Shown here: piece after piece, positions 33,931 through 43,071 of the stretch
How the letters are laid out: the number at the start of each line of letters is the position of its first letter
How positions within the stretch are numbered: position 1 is the stretch's first letter
Assembly (NCBI GenBank): GCA_011525015.1
Contig: WTJC01000045.1
Coordinates: 1 to 47,868 of the forward strand
Direction: 5' to 3'
Length of the DNA stretch: 47,868 nt
Origin: Flavobacteriales bacterium
GTDB taxonomy: Bacteria > Bacteroidota > Bacteroidia > Flavobacteriales > Flavobacteriaceae
Program-made: the position numbers and the translations under genes
Notes under the pieces: generated by a model
Database searches by the model: none
What the model saw: the letters and a program-made list of their open reading frames with translations, nothing else
Told to the model about the DNA's origin: nothing

Positions 33931-34560
33931 ATGTACACTATTAAAGGCGAATTCTATTTTCCAGACATCAGCATGTCCAATGCAGATGGCCTATTGGCTA
34001 TTGGGGGGGATTTGGATCCAGAACGACTTAAGCTCGCCTACAGCCGAGGGATTTTTCCGTGGTTTGAAGACGACAAGGTCATCATGTGGTGGAGTCCTGA
34101 TCCAAGAATGGTATTGTTTCCAGAAGAAATAAAGATTTCAAAAAGCATGCAAAAGGTGTTGAAATCTGCACAGTTTCGCGTTACCGAAAACGTGGCTTTT
34201 GAACAGGTCGTTTCTTTTTGTGCCTCAGTCAATCGCCCTAAACAAGAAGGCACCTGGATTACTGAGGGAATGAAAACAGCTTATGCCAGTTTACATTACC
34301 AAGGCTTGGCTAAATCATTCGAAGTTTGGCGAGAAAATGAATTAGTGGGCGGATTATACGGTGTTCAAACCGGTAAGGTTTTCAGTGGCGAGAGCATGTT
34401 CTCTCTTGAATCTAATGCCTCTAAAGTAGCCTTAATCGCTCTCACTCAATCTGCTGCTTCCCATGGAATTGCCTTAATTGATTGTCAATTGTATACGACT
34501 CATTTACAATCGATGGGGGCAAGGGAAATTTCTAGAGCTGAATTTATCTCATTTCTTTAA
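33931..34560 (+). CDS. aat: Leucyl/phenylalanyl-tRNA--protein transferase
   Basis: A 209-residue protein that adds Leu or Phe from tRNA to N-terminal Arg or Lys, marking proteins for ClpAP under the N-end rule. Diagnostic blocks are FPDISMSNADGLLAIGGDL, AYSRGIFPWFEDD, MWWSPDPRMVLFPEEI, the GTWITEGMKTAYASLH block, and GGLYGVQTGKVFSGESMFS followed by LIDCQLYTTHLQSMGAREISR. Length is typical. The last 17 bases overlap the convergent tag gene. Confidence 0.96.
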   Translation: MYTIKGEFYFPDISMSNADGLLAIGGDLDPERLKLAYSRGIFPWFEDDKVIMWWSPDPRMVLFPEEIKISKSMQKVLKSAQFRVTENVAFEQVVSFCASVNRPKQEGTWITEGMKTAYASLHYQGLAKSFEVWRENELVGGLYGVQTGKVFSGESMFSLESNASKVALIALTQSAASHGIALIDCQLYTTHLQSMGAREISRAEFISFL

Positions 34561-35143
34561 AATCTACCGCATTTACAGCTTGTAGTTCTTTTTGACAAAA
34601 ACAATCTTCAAAGTGGTCGTTGACAATACCCACGGCTTGTAAAAAAGAATAAATGGTAGTCGACCCTATAAAGCTAAATCCGAGCTGCTTCATTTCTTTT
34701 GAAATGCGCAGGGATAATTCAGATTGCGCTATCAAATCATTTTTGCTCACTATGTTGTTTTTGATGATCCTGCCATCTGTAAATCCCCAGAGGTATTTTG
34801 AAAAACCGATTTGGTCATTGACCTGTATAAAAGCTTTAGCATTGCTAATTACAGCTTGTATTTTTTGTCTGTGTCTGATGATTTTCGCATTACCGAGGAG
34901 CTCTTTAACTTTTTGCTGCTCATAATGAACGATTTGATGAGGATCGAGCTGATCAAAAGCGTCTAAGAAATGATTTTTCTTTTTAAGGATTGTTATCCAG
35001 CTCAGTCCCGATTGAAAGGTTTCTAAAATCAAGCACTCAAAAAGCTTTTGACTATCTACTATAGGACGTCCCCAATGCTTGTCGTGATATTCTTCATAAA
35101 GTGCATCCCCTTCACACCAGAAACAGCGTTTTTGAATTTCCAT
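34544..35143 (-). CDS. tag: DNA-3-methyladenine glycosylase I
   Basis: A 199-residue HhH-superfamily glycosylase that removes 3-methyladenine from alkylated DNA. The zinc-snap residues are recognisable: C7 and H20 near the N-terminus (RCFWCEGDALYEEYHDKHWG), with 13 residues between them as in the E. coli enzyme, and an H-x3-C pair near the C-terminus (NDHFEDCF). ETFQSGLSWITILKKK holds the Tag-type catalytic-pocket Glu and Trp. It overlaps aat tail to tail and is preceded by the TonB-like gene 9 bases upstream. Confidence 0.95.
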   Translation of the reverse strand: MEIQKRCFWCEGDALYEEYHDKHWGRPIVDSQKLFECLILETFQSGLSWITILKKKNHFLDAFDQLDPHQIVHYEQQKVKELLGNAKIIRHRQKIQAVISNAKAFIQVNDQIGFSKYLWGFTDGRIIKNNIVSKNDLIAQSELSLRISKEMKQLGFSFIGSTTIYSFLQAVGIVNDHFEDCFCQKELQAVNAVDFKEMR

Positions 35144-35152
35144 AGCAAGGGA

Positions 35153-35848
35153 TTATTTGGATTGAAACAAATAGGTAATACGCCCTTTTTGTATTTTGGA
35201 TGTTGAACTTTGAAACAGGGCTTTTGTAGCGTAATCAATAGCGTTTTCAATCAAACATCCATTAGAGGAGTTAGACAACTTATCGTTGTATCTTGTCGAA
35301 ATGACCTTCCCTTCGGCATTGACTTCAATATCGATGGCAATTGTTCCTCCGGTGATACACTTGTATACAGGAATGGGGAGTACAATATGTGTTCGGTTTT
35401 CTAAATAATAGCGAACAGTGGTTTTCCTGTTGTGCTTGGCAACTTCAGCTTCTTTAGTATTATTTTGAGAGAGCTTCTCAATTCGCAAATCAATATCCTT
35501 TTTAAATTCTTGAAAATCGCGCTCAAAATCAGAGGCTGTACCTGAGGTATTTGCTGAGTTGTTCTCAAAAAACTCAGGTTTGAGTTCTTCTAAGCTCGCT
35601 AAGGGTTCTACTTCGTCTACAAGGTTTTCTGCTGATTCATTTGAGGCCTGATGTGTTTCGATCTCTTCTTGAACGCTTTTTGTCTGCTCTATTTTTTCTT
35701 CAATGGGACTTGTAAGATTTTCTACGATTTCAATAGGAAATTTTTCGATGGTCTCGCTGTTGAATTGAATTTTTATCAAAGCAATAAGAGAAAGTATACC
35801 CGTAATTAGGGTAATGATTAGTGCTTTATCTCTGATTTTTAAATTCAC
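35153..35848 (-). CDS. TonB-C-like single-pass membrane protein
   Basis: A 231-residue protein. Residues about 9-27 form one TM helix after a short basic tail (ALIITLITGILSLIALI), so most of it is periplasmic. Residues 40-110 are an acidic Glu/Ser/Asn-rich spacer, unlike the Pro-Lys spacer of classical TonB. Residues 115-140 are probably helical. The C-terminal about 75 residues look like a TonB C-terminal domain (GGTIAIDIEVNAEGKVISTRYN, AIDYATKALFQSS, GRITYLF). No ExbB or ExbD gene is adjacent. It may energise a receptor or act as an envelope scaffold. It lies between truB and tag, with gaps of 31 and 9 bases. Confidence 0.65.
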   Translation of the reverse strand: MNLKIRDKALIITLITGILSLIALIKIQFNSETIEKFPIEIVENLTSPIEEKIEQTKSVQEEIETHQASNESAENLVDEVEPLASLEELKPEFFENNSANTSGTASDFERDFQEFKKDIDLRIEKLSQNNTKEAEVAKHNRKTTVRYYLENRTHIVLPIPVYKCITGGTIAIDIEVNAEGKVISTRYNDKLSNSSNGCLIENAIDYATKALFQSSTSKIQKGRITYLFQSK

Positions 35849-35879
35849 AGCAGTAAGGTAATAAATTAAAAAAAGACGC

Positions 35880-36608
35880 CTAAATGGAATTCGATTCCAG
35901 TAGCTTTTTGATGCTTTCAGGGCTTAGTGCCTTATCTACCTTGTACGAGCCTATTGCTGTTCGTCTGAGGCTTGAAAGGTGTGCTCCGGATTGTAGTGCT
36001 TTGCCAAAATCATGCGCAATAGATCTGATGTAAGTGCCTTTAGAACATTGAATTTTAAAATTTAAATCAATGCTTTTTTTATTCATTTGAATGGATTCGA
36101 TCTCAAACTGGTGAATTTCAACTTCTCGCTCAGGAACCTCAATAGTGTTTCCTGCTCTGGCATGTTCGTAGAGCCTTTTACCTTCTTTTTTAAGCGCAGA
36201 ATACAATGGAGGTCTTTGCCGTATCACTCCCGTAAATTGTTTTTTGGTTTCAACAATCAGTTCTTCACTTATATGTGCGATTTTATAGTGCTGGTCAATT
36301 TCGGTTTCCAGGTCGAAAGAGGGCGTGGATGCTCCTATGCAAATCGTTCCGGTATAGGTTTTGGCTTGACCTTGAAAATCAGCGATTTGCTTGGTCATTT
36401 TTCCGCAGCAAATCAGCAGTAAACCAGAGGCCAGGGGATCAAGTGTGCCTGCATGACCAATTTTGATTTTCTTGATGTTAAACTTTTTTTTAAGACTCCA
36501 TTTGATGGCATTAACAGCTTGAAAAGAGGTCCAGTTCAGAGGTTTGTCTACCTCGAATACAAAGCCTTCTTGAAATCTCTCTAAGGTATAAGTTGAGATT
36601 TGCTCCAA
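35880..36608 (-). CDS. truB: tRNA pseudouridine(55) synthase
   Basis: A 242-residue enzyme that makes the pseudouridine in the T-loop of nearly all tRNAs. The catalytic aspartate is D57 in GHAGTLDPLASGLL. VDKPLNWTSFQAVNAIK at the start, RQRPPLYSALKKEGKRLYEHAR and CSKGTYIRSIAHDFG are standard TruB blocks. It lacks a large C-terminal PUA domain, which fits the short form. It lies 4 bases after uppP in the ftsX-DUF3098-uppP-truB operon, an arrangement common in Bacteroidota. Confidence 0.97.
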   Translation of the reverse strand: MEQISTYTLERFQEGFVFEVDKPLNWTSFQAVNAIKWSLKKKFNIKKIKIGHAGTLDPLASGLLLICCGKMTKQIADFQGQAKTYTGTICIGASTPSFDLETEIDQHYKIAHISEELIVETKKQFTGVIRQRPPLYSALKKEGKRLYEHARAGNTIEVPEREVEIHQFEIESIQMNKKSIDLNFKIQCSKGTYIRSIAHDFGKALQSGAHLSSLRRTAIGSYKVDKALSPESIKKLLESNSI

Positions 36609-36612
36609 TGCT

Positions 36613-37395
36613 TTAACTATTTATCGCAATAATTCCGACGATTAAGCAATAAATGGCGAAATACGACAACTTACTGCGACGCACTAGTTCAAGCATCCAA
36701 TTACAGGCAAAATAACCGCTGATGAGTGCCGCTAAAAATCCAAATAAAAAGGGTAAAAAATTCGTTGTAGAAAGTGCTTCTAATTCTCCACTAAGGATGT
36801 CTTTAGCGATTTTACCCAGTATCAAAGGAATAACCATTAAAAATGAAAATTCTGCTGATTTCTTTTTGTCAATTCCGAGTAACACAGATATGGCAATTGT
36901 CGATCCACTTCTAGAAATTCCGGGCAAGATGGCAATGGCTTGGGCGATTCCAATTAACAAAGAATCAATAAACCCCACGTTTCTGGCGGTAGATTTTGCC
37001 TTATCAGCTAGATATAAGAGCAGCGCAGTTATAATGAGCATATAGCCGACAAAAGACAAAGAACCACTGAAAAGACTAGCGATTTCATCTTCAAAGAAAA
37101 AGCCAACCAAGGCCGCAGGAATCATCGAAACGACAATTTTGAATGAGAAGGCCATCTCCTTTTTTTCTCTTTTGAATAATCCCTTTAAAAGAGAGACAAT
37201 GGTTTTTCTGAAGACGACAATCGTACTTATGGCTGTTGCGAAATGCAGTATCACGGTAAAGAGTAAATTCTCTTCTTCAAAAAAAGAGCTGTTGAGTAAG
37301 CTCTTTCCAATCTCAATATGACCGCTTGAAGAGACGGGTAAAAATTCAGTCAATCCTTGAATGATACCAAGAAGTATAGATTCAAGAACGGACAT
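36613..37395 (-). CDS. uppP: Undecaprenyl-diphosphatase (BacA/UppP)
   Basis: A 260-residue integral membrane phosphatase that recycles undecaprenyl pyrophosphate to the carrier lipid for cell-wall synthesis. The signature QGLTEFLPVSSSGH lies at about 14-27 and the second active-site motif PGISRSGSTI further along (about 158-167). About eight hydrophobic segments are present. It directly abuts the DUF3098 gene and lies 4 bases before truB. The operon joins cell division (FtsX) with wall-precursor recycling. Confidence 0.98.
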   Translation of the reverse strand: MSVLESILLGIIQGLTEFLPVSSSGHIEIGKSLLNSSFFEEENLLFTVILHFATAISTIVVFRKTIVSLLKGLFKREKKEMAFSFKIVVSMIPAALVGFFFEDEIASLFSGSLSFVGYMLIITALLLYLADKAKSTARNVGFIDSLLIGIAQAIAILPGISRSGSTIAISVLLGIDKKKSAEFSFLMVIPLILGKIAKDILSGELEALSTTNFLPFLFGFLAALISGYFACNWMLELVRRSKLSYFAIYCLIVGIIAINS

Positions 37396-37641
37396 TTATT
37401 TTGAATTTGGTTTTTTTAAAATGGCATAAACTTGGATTCCAAGTCCGATAAGAACCAGAGTAGGCGCTAGCCTAATTCTTCTAAAGTTATAGATTTCTGG
37501 ATTGAATACCTCTGGGTTTTCAGGCGCTCCGCCACTCATTAAAATAAAGCCTATGGCGATACAGAGCAGTCCAATAATCATGAGTTTGTAATTACTCTTA
37601 TCGAATAAATCGAATTTATTTGCAGGTTGTTTTTTCTTCAT
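37396..37641 (-). CDS. DUF3098 small membrane protein
   Basis: An 81-residue protein with two TM helices: LMIIGLLCIAIGFILMSGG (about 19-37) and LAPTLVLIGLGIQVYAILKK near the C-terminus. Between them is the conserved NPEVFNPEIYNFRRIRLAP loop of DUF3098. Function is unknown. The gene lies between ftsX (1-base overlap) and uppP (no gap), the usual Bacteroidota position, which suggests a link to cell division or envelope synthesis. Confidence 0.9.
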   Translation of the reverse strand: MKKKQPANKFDLFDKSNYKLMIIGLLCIAIGFILMSGGAPENPEVFNPEIYNFRRIRLAPTLVLIGLGIQVYAILKKPNSK

Positions 37642-38522
37642 TACTCGTAATATAATCGCTCTGTTCTCAAGTTTAAAAAGCGCTGGGTAGCACTCTGCGT
37701 GCTAAGGTAAGAAATCAAAATCCCTAAACCGTAGAGACTGATGAATAAGACACTCAAACCAAAAACATCTCCAAAAATGTCAATTTCAGGAAAATTTAGA
37801 TCTATGGTATTCAATAGAAGAATTAAGATCACGCTCGAAATGGTTGCACCGTAAATTCCCAATTTGATGTTGGTCCAAATAAAAGGTTTTTGGATGAAGC
37901 TTTTAGTAGCACCCACCATCTGCATGGTCTTAATAATAAATCGTTTGGAATAAATAGAGAGTCGTATCGAACTATTGATAAGTAGCACCGAAATAATGGT
38001 GAAGCAAATACTACTGATCAGCAGCCAAAAACTCGCGTTTTGAATGTTTTGGTCAATGAGCTGAATCAAAGGCTTGTCGTAACTGACCTCTTCTACTACT
38101 AGGGATTCTTGTAAATCGTTGACGATACGCTCTATGGCATTTTGATTTACATACTGCGCTTTTAAACTGATGTCAACTGCATCTTTCAAGGGATTATAAC
38201 CTAAAAACTCTACAAAATTTTCACCGATGTCAGCACTGTATTTTATGGCCGCTTCGTCTTTTGAAATGAATTCGCTGGTCTTAACATAAGGCGACATGCT
38301 GAACTTTCGTTGCAGACTTTGTATTTCAGTTTGACTCGCGTCTTCTTTTAAATAAATGGATATGGCAATTTTTTCTTTAAAATGATTGGCGAGCTTTGAA
38401 GCGTTGAATACGAGAAGCCCTAATAATCCCATGAGTAGCAGCACTAAAGAGATACTCACCGTTACAGAGACATAGGAAGTAATAAGTCTTCTTTTTTGAT
38501 ATTTATCGATGTAGTTACTCAT
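37641..38522 (-). CDS. ftsX: Cell division protein FtsX
   Basis: A 293-residue ABC-transporter-like membrane protein that, with FtsE, activates peptidoglycan hydrolases at the division site. TM1 is at about 20-42 (ISLVLLLMGLLGLLVFNAS), followed by the extracytoplasmic domain (SIYLKEDASQTEI, SKDEAAIKYSADIGENFVEFLGYNPLKDAVDI) and three C-terminal TMs. RFIIKTMQMVGATKSFIQKPF is the FtsX loop that contacts FtsE. ftsE is not adjacent. It is the first gene of the minus-strand operon and divergent from leuS. Confidence 0.95.
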   Translation of the reverse strand: MSNYIDKYQKRRLITSYVSVTVSISLVLLLMGLLGLLVFNASKLANHFKEKIAISIYLKEDASQTEIQSLQRKFSMSPYVKTSEFISKDEAAIKYSADIGENFVEFLGYNPLKDAVDISLKAQYVNQNAIERIVNDLQESLVVEEVSYDKPLIQLIDQNIQNASFWLLISSICFTIISVLLINSSIRLSIYSKRFIIKTMQMVGATKSFIQKPFIWTNIKLGIYGATISSVILILLLNTIDLNFPEIDIFGDVFGLSVLFISLYGLGILISYLSTQSATQRFLNLRTERLYYE

Positions 38523-38539
38523 GTAAAATTCTGCTCATT

Positions 38540-38547
38540 CAAAAATA
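38540..38547 (-). promoter_or_regulatory. -7 element for the ftsX operon
   Basis: The minus strand reads TATTTTTG, an exact TAnnTTTG match 17 bases before the ftsX start. It lies next to the divergent leuS promoter. Confidence 0.45.
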
Positions 38548-38554
38548 GCAAACT

Positions 38555-38584
38555 TTTGGCTTTACTTTATTAAATGTACTTTTG
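38555..38584 (+). promoter_or_regulatory. Complete Bacteroidota promoter for leuS
   Basis: TTTG at 38555-38558, an 18-base spacer, then TACTTTTG at 38577-38584 match TTTG-N17-19-TAnnTTTG exactly at both boxes. The predicted start of transcription is about 25 bases before the leuS ATG. This is the best promoter match in the window. Confidence 0.75.
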
Positions 38585-38613
38585 TAGCGCAAATTTTAGT
38601 TCCCACAAAAATC

Positions 38614-41439
38614 ATGGAATACAGGTTTCGAGAAATAGAGGCCAAATGGCAAAAATTCTGGAAAGAAAAACAAACCTTCAAAGCGGATGAAGCCTCAGAA
38701 AAACCCAAGTACTACGTATTAGATATGTTTCCATATCCATCGGGTGCTGGCCTTCACGTGGGGCATCCCTTAGGGTATATCGCCAGCGATATTTATGCGC
38801 GCTACAAGCGACATCAGGGCTACAACGTTTTGCACCCTATGGGATTCGACTCTTTTGGTCTACCTGCCGAGCAATACGCTATTCAAACAGGACAACATCC
38901 TTCAAAAACCACTGAAGAAAACATCAAGCGTTATAAAGAACAGTTGAGCGGATTAGGATTTTCTTTCGATTGGAGCCGAGAATTCAAAACCTCAGACCCT
39001 TCCTATTACAAATGGACACAGTGGATTTTTATTCAACTCTACAATTCATGGTTTGATTTTACTCAAAATAAAGCCCTTGCGATTGACGATTTGGTGGCTC
39101 GATTTGAGAAGGAAGGAAATAAAGCGGTATTAGCCAGCTGTGATGAAGATTGTCCTCAATTTGAGGCTGCAGAGTGGATGGCCTTTAGCGACACTGAAAA
39201 ACAAGAAATTCTATTAAAATATCGTCTGACCTATTTGGCAGATACCGAGGTGAATTGGTGCCCAGCTTTGGGGACTGTTTTGGCCAATGATGAAATCGTC
39301 AACGGGGTTTCTGAACGAGGAGGGCATCCGGTTGTTCGCAAAAAAATGCGACAGTGGAATATGCGCATAACAGCCTATGCACAACGTTTGTTAGAAGGTT
39401 TAGATCAAATCGACTGGCCGCAACCTTTAAAAGATGCTCAAACCAATTGGATTGGTCGTTCAGAAGGTGCTCAGGTCAAATTTGAAATCGAAAATCACCC
39501 AGATCAATTGGAGGTTTTTACAACCAGGCCTGATACGATTTATGGGGTGAGTTTTATGACCCTTGCGCCAGAATTAGATTTGGTACGTCAAATAACCACT
39601 CCTGAGCAGCGCAATGCGGTTGAGGCCTATATCGACGAGACAGCTAAGCGTTCTGAGCGTGATCGTTTGTCTGATGTTAAAAGCATCAGTGGGGTATTTA
39701 CTGGAGCCTATGCGATTCATCCACTCAACGGAACAAAGGTTCCGATTTGGATTGGAGATTACGTATTGGCCAGTTATGGAACTGGAGCTGTTATGGCGGT
39801 TCCGTGTGGAGATCAACGCGACTACGATTTTGCAAAACACTTTGATTTACCCATTCCAAATATTTTTAAAGACGCTGATATTTCAGAAGCTGCCTTTGTA
39901 GATAAGAGTACTACCATAATTGCAAATTCTGATTTCTTAGACGGATTGCCTTTTGCCCAAGCCAAGAAAACCGTTATCGAAAAACTCGAAGCTTTGGGTA
40001 AAGGAAAAAGGCGAATCAATTACCGATTGCGGGATGCTGTTTTTTCTAGACAGCGCTATTGGGGAGAACCTTTTCCTGTTTATTACGTCAATGGAATGCC
40101 TCAGATGATTCCGGTAGAAGCCTTACCGCTTCATTTACCTGAGGTTGAAAAATACTTACCGACAGAGACTGGAGAGCCTCCTTTAGGTAATGCAACACAC
40201 TGGGCTTGGGATGTTGAGCATCAAAAAGTGGTTGCAAACACTGAGATCAATCACAAAACAATTTTTCCACTAGAGTTAAATACGATGCCGGCATGGGCTG
40301 GATCATCACAGTATTTTAATCGCTATATGGACCCGAACAATGATGCTGAAATTTTTGACGCCGCCAAAATAGGGTACTGGAAAGGGGTTGATTTGTATAT
40401 CGGTGGAAGCGAACACGCAACTTCACACTTGTTATACGCGAGATTTTGGCAGCAGTTTTTATTTGATAGAGGGCTTGTTCCTCAAGCTGAGTTTGCACAA
40501 AAATTAATCAATCAGGGAATGATTACCGGAAACTCTGCCATTGTGTATCGAAAGAGTGGAACAGAGACCTATTACTCTCATGGCCTGGTGGATTTTAAAA
40601 ATCCAAGTGCCGAAAATGCGGTATCTCATTTCGAACAATTGAGAGTGGATGTTAATTTAATCAATGCTTCAGATGAACTCGATTTGGATGCACTTAAAAA
40701 ATGGCAACCTCAATATCAGACAGCTGAATTTAAATTAGAAAACGGGAACTACATCGTGGGTCGTTCGGTAGAAAAGATGTCGAAGCGATGGTACAATGTA
40801 GTAAACCCTGATCAAATATGTGAAGAATACGGCGCGGATTCTCTGCGTCTCTACGAGATGTTTTTAGGGCCTTTAGAACAGTCTAAGCCATGGAATACAG
40901 CAGGAATTACAGGAGTTCACAGCTTTCTGAAGAAATTGTGCAAGCTCTACGAGCAACCTACGGACCAGCAAGCTAGTGCGGAGTCATTAAAAACACTGCA
41001 CAAGACCATTAAAAAGGTACAAGAAGATTTAGAGCATTTCTCGTTTAATACTTCGGTTTCGACCTTTATGATTTGCGTCAATGAATTGACTGCTCAAAAA
41101 TGCAGTTCAAAAGAGATTTTAGGAGCTTTGGCCATCTTGATTTCTCCATATGCACCTCATATTGCAGAAGAATTGTACGAGGCACTCGGAAATCAGAAGA
41201 GTATAGCCTTTGAACCTTTTCCAGAGTTTAACCCTTCGTATCTGGTCGAACAAGAAAAGGAATATCCCATTTCGTTCAACGGTAAACTTCGTTTTAAGAT
41301 GAATTTACCTGTAGATTTCGATAAGAAACAGATCGAAGAAGCGGTGTTACAAGACGATAGAACGACACATTATTTAGGTGGAAATGCGATTAAGAAAATA
41401 ATTGTGGTCCCCGGAAAAATCGTTAACATTGTTCAATAA
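38614..41439 (+). CDS. leuS: Leucyl-tRNA synthetase
   Basis: A 941-residue class I synthetase that charges tRNA-Leu. The HIGH motif is H48-V-G-H51 in GLHVGHPLGY and the KMSKS-type loop is K721-M-S-K-R725. The CP1 editing domain includes FTTRPDTIYGVSF, and the zinc/ZN1 region has EVNWCPALGTVL. It is about 80 residues longer than the E. coli enzyme. A segment around residues 155-190 (VARFEKEGNKAVLASCDEDCPQF) looks like an insertion, known in other Bacteroidota. The C-terminal anticodon domain is complete. The metallopeptidase gene follows after 12 bases. Confidence 0.99.
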   Translation: MEYRFREIEAKWQKFWKEKQTFKADEASEKPKYYVLDMFPYPSGAGLHVGHPLGYIASDIYARYKRHQGYNVLHPMGFDSFGLPAEQYAIQTGQHPSKTTEENIKRYKEQLSGLGFSFDWSREFKTSDPSYYKWTQWIFIQLYNSWFDFTQNKALAIDDLVARFEKEGNKAVLASCDEDCPQFEAAEWMAFSDTEKQEILLKYRLTYLADTEVNWCPALGTVLANDEIVNGVSERGGHPVVRKKMRQWNMRITAYAQRLLEGLDQIDWPQPLKDAQTNWIGRSEGAQVKFEIENHPDQLEVFTTRPDTIYGVSFMTLAPELDLVRQITTPEQRNAVEAYIDETAKRSERDRLSDVKSISGVFTGAYAIHPLNGTKVPIWIGDYVLASYGTGAVMAVPCGDQRDYDFAKHFDLPIPNIFKDADISEAAFVDKSTTIIANSDFLDGLPFAQAKKTVIEKLEALGKGKRRINYRLRDAVFSRQRYWGEPFPVYYVNGMPQMIPVEALPLHLPEVEKYLPTETGEPPLGNATHWAWDVEHQKVVANTEINHKTIFPLELNTMPAWAGSSQYFNRYMDPNNDAEIFDAAKIGYWKGVDLYIGGSEHATSHLLYARFWQQFLFDRGLVPQAEFAQKLINQGMITGNSAIVYRKSGTETYYSHGLVDFKNPSAENAVSHFEQLRVDVNLINASDELDLDALKKWQPQYQTAEFKLENGNYIVGRSVEKMSKRWYNVVNPDQICEEYGADSLRLYEMFLGPLEQSKPWNTAGITGVHSFLKKLCKLYEQPTDQQASAESLKTLHKTIKKVQEDLEHFSFNTSVSTFMICVNELTAQKCSSKEILGALAILISPYAPHIAEELYEALGNQKSIAFEPFPEFNPSYLVEQEKEYPISFNGKLRFKMNLPVDFDKKQIEEAVLQDDRTTHYLGGNAIKKIIVVPGKIVNIVQ

Positions 41440-41451
41440 ACCCTTATAATT

Positions 41452-42147
41452 ATGGCTGATTATTACATTCTTTTAATCGCAATAGCAATCGCGAGTGGTA
41501 TCGTTTCACAGCGACTCAAATACAAGTTCAAAAAATACAGTAAAATTAGACTGGCTAATGGCATGAGTGGGGCAGAAATTGCTCAGAAAATGCTCGATGA
41601 CCATGGCATACGCGATGTAAAAGTCATTTCAACTCCAGGAATGCTAACCGATCATTACAACCCTAAAAATAAAACCGTAAACCTCAGTGAGGGTGTGTAC
41701 AGTCAAAGGTCAGCTTCTGCAGCTGCCGTTGCTGCTCATGAAGTAGGTCATGCTGTTCAACACGCTACAGCGTATTCGTGGTTGCAAATGCGCTCACAAA
41801 TGGTGCCTGTAGTTTCTGTAGCCTCCGGGCTTTCGACATGGATTATTTTTGCAGGTATTGTTCTGATGGCTTCAGGCGGAGGACAGCTTGGATTTCTAAT
41901 CTCTATAATCGGTTTATTATTGATGGCCATGGCTACCGCTTTTAGTTTTGTGACGCTACCCGTAGAATACGACGCGAGTAAAAGAGCTTTGCTTTGGTTA
42001 GAGAAGACCAATATGCTTGAGCAAAAAGAGTTGACGATGGCCAAAGACGCACTCAAATGGGCCGCTCGAACCTATGTTGTAGCTGCCTTAGGTGCTTTAG
42101 CTTCACTTTTGTACTGGGCAATCCAAATTTTGGGAAGTAGAGATTAA
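41452..42147 (+). CDS. YugP-type zinc metallopeptidase, membrane-bound
   Basis: A 231-residue protein with an N-terminal TM helix, the zinc motif H96-E97-V-G-H100 (AAHEVGHAVQHATAY), and three or so further hydrophobic segments. VEYDASKRALLWLE follows, typical of the family in which the Glu or Asp supplies the third ligand and a K-R pair follows. Relatives include YugP of Bacillus and the HtpX/M48-like group. Probable role is membrane protein quality control, but substrates are unknown. It lies 12 bases after leuS and is convergent with the Lrp-type regulator. Confidence 0.92.
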   Translation: MADYYILLIAIAIASGIVSQRLKYKFKKYSKIRLANGMSGAEIAQKMLDDHGIRDVKVISTPGMLTDHYNPKNKTVNLSEGVYSQRSASAAAVAAHEVGHAVQHATAYSWLQMRSQMVPVVSVASGLSTWIIFAGIVLMASGGGQLGFLISIIGLLLMAMATAFSFVTLPVEYDASKRALLWLEKTNMLEQKELTMAKDALKWAARTYVVAALGALASLLYWAIQILGSRD

Positions 42148-42153
42148 CCGCTC

Positions 42154-42636
42154 TTAAATACTTATTTGCCTGTCAATTTGTTGGTTTAGCGAGATAAAGG
42201 TCTCAGTTCTCGACACTCCCTCAATTCTTTGAATTTGATTGTTAAGAATCGACATCAAGTGTTCGTTGTCTCTACACAGTACTTTTATGAGAATCGACCA
42301 ATTCCCTGTGGTGTAATGACATTCGAGCACCTCTGGAATGGCTTCTAAGTCTTTTACTGCTTTAGGATTGTTCATCGCCTTGTCCAAAAAAATCCCGATG
42401 TAGGCCATGGTTGTATAACCAAGTCTTTTCGTATTGATAATAAACTTTGAACCTTCAATCAGTCCGGCATTTTCTAATTTTTTTAAGCGTTGATGAATGG
42501 CTGCACCAGAAATGCCAATTTTTCGCGCGATTTCTAAAATGGGCTTTCGAGCATCTGTCATCAGATGATTCAGTATCTGCTTGTCAATTCCATCAAGCTT
42601 AACCACTTCTTGATTGTGTTCTGATGCCTGTTTCAT
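42154..42636 (-). CDS. Lrp/AsnC family transcriptional regulator
   Basis: A 160-residue protein. The N-terminal winged HTH covers about 14-75 (LDGIDKQILNHLMTDARKPILEIARKIGISGAAIHQRLKKLENAGLI), followed by the RAM ligand-binding domain (GYTTMAYIGIFLD, VLECHYTTGNWSILIKVLCRD). These proteins sense amino acids and form octamers. The effector and target genes cannot be read from the sequence. A -7-like TATCTTTA on the other strand (42649-42656) lies in the divergent 48-base gap with the DUF423 gene. Confidence 0.95.
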   Translation of the reverse strand: MKQASEHNQEVVKLDGIDKQILNHLMTDARKPILEIARKIGISGAAIHQRLKKLENAGLIEGSKFIINTKRLGYTTMAYIGIFLDKAMNNPKAVKDLEAIPEVLECHYTTGNWSILIKVLCRDNEHLMSILNNQIQRIEGVSRTETFISLNQQIDRQISI

Positions 42637-42684
42637 GCTTTAATCACTTATCTTTAATGCGAATTTAATAGATAATTGTGGCTC

Positions 42685-43071
42685 ATGAGTAAAAGACTGT
42701 ATTTCACGTTTATTTTAGGTGGATTCACGGTGATTTTGGGGGCCTTTGGTGCTCACTTATTAGAAAAGTTACTCAGTGCAGCTCAGTTGGCTAGCTTTGA
42801 AACCGGACTTAGATATCAATTCTATCACGTTTTTTTCTTGATTCTACTATCACTTATCCCGCGCATAGAAGAAAAAGACAAGAATAAGATTACTTTACTT
42901 ATCAGCATAGGAATACTCCTGTTCAGTGGAAGTATATACCTTTTGAACCTGCAAGATGTGCTGGGTCTTAACTTGAGCTTTTTGGGCCCTGTTACGCCAA
43001 TAGGCGGGAGTCTTTTAATTTTTGCTTGGTTCTATACGGCCTACAAAATCAAGACTTATTCACCTCGTTGA
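42685..43071 (+). CDS. DUF423 small membrane protein
   Basis: A 128-residue protein with four hydrophobic helices. Start ATG at 42685 is preferred over an in-frame TTG at 42676. The N-terminus ILGGFTVILGAFGAHLLEK is the DUF423 signature, followed by FETGLRYQFYHVFFLILLSL and a C-terminal FLGPVTPIGGSLLIFAWFYTAY. Function is unknown across the family. Its end overlaps the convergent hemD gene by 23 bases. Confidence 0.92.
   Translation: MSKRLYFTFILGGFTVILGAFGAHLLEKLLSAAQLASFETGLRYQFYHVFFLILLSLIPRIEEKDKNKITLLISIGILLFSGSIYLLNLQDVLGLNLSFLGPVTPIGGSLLIFAWFYTAYKIKTYSPR

Noticed and set aside
36087-36422. A 111-codon plus-strand open frame inside truB
   Set aside because: It lies antisense to conserved TruB blocks and its translation looks like no family I know.
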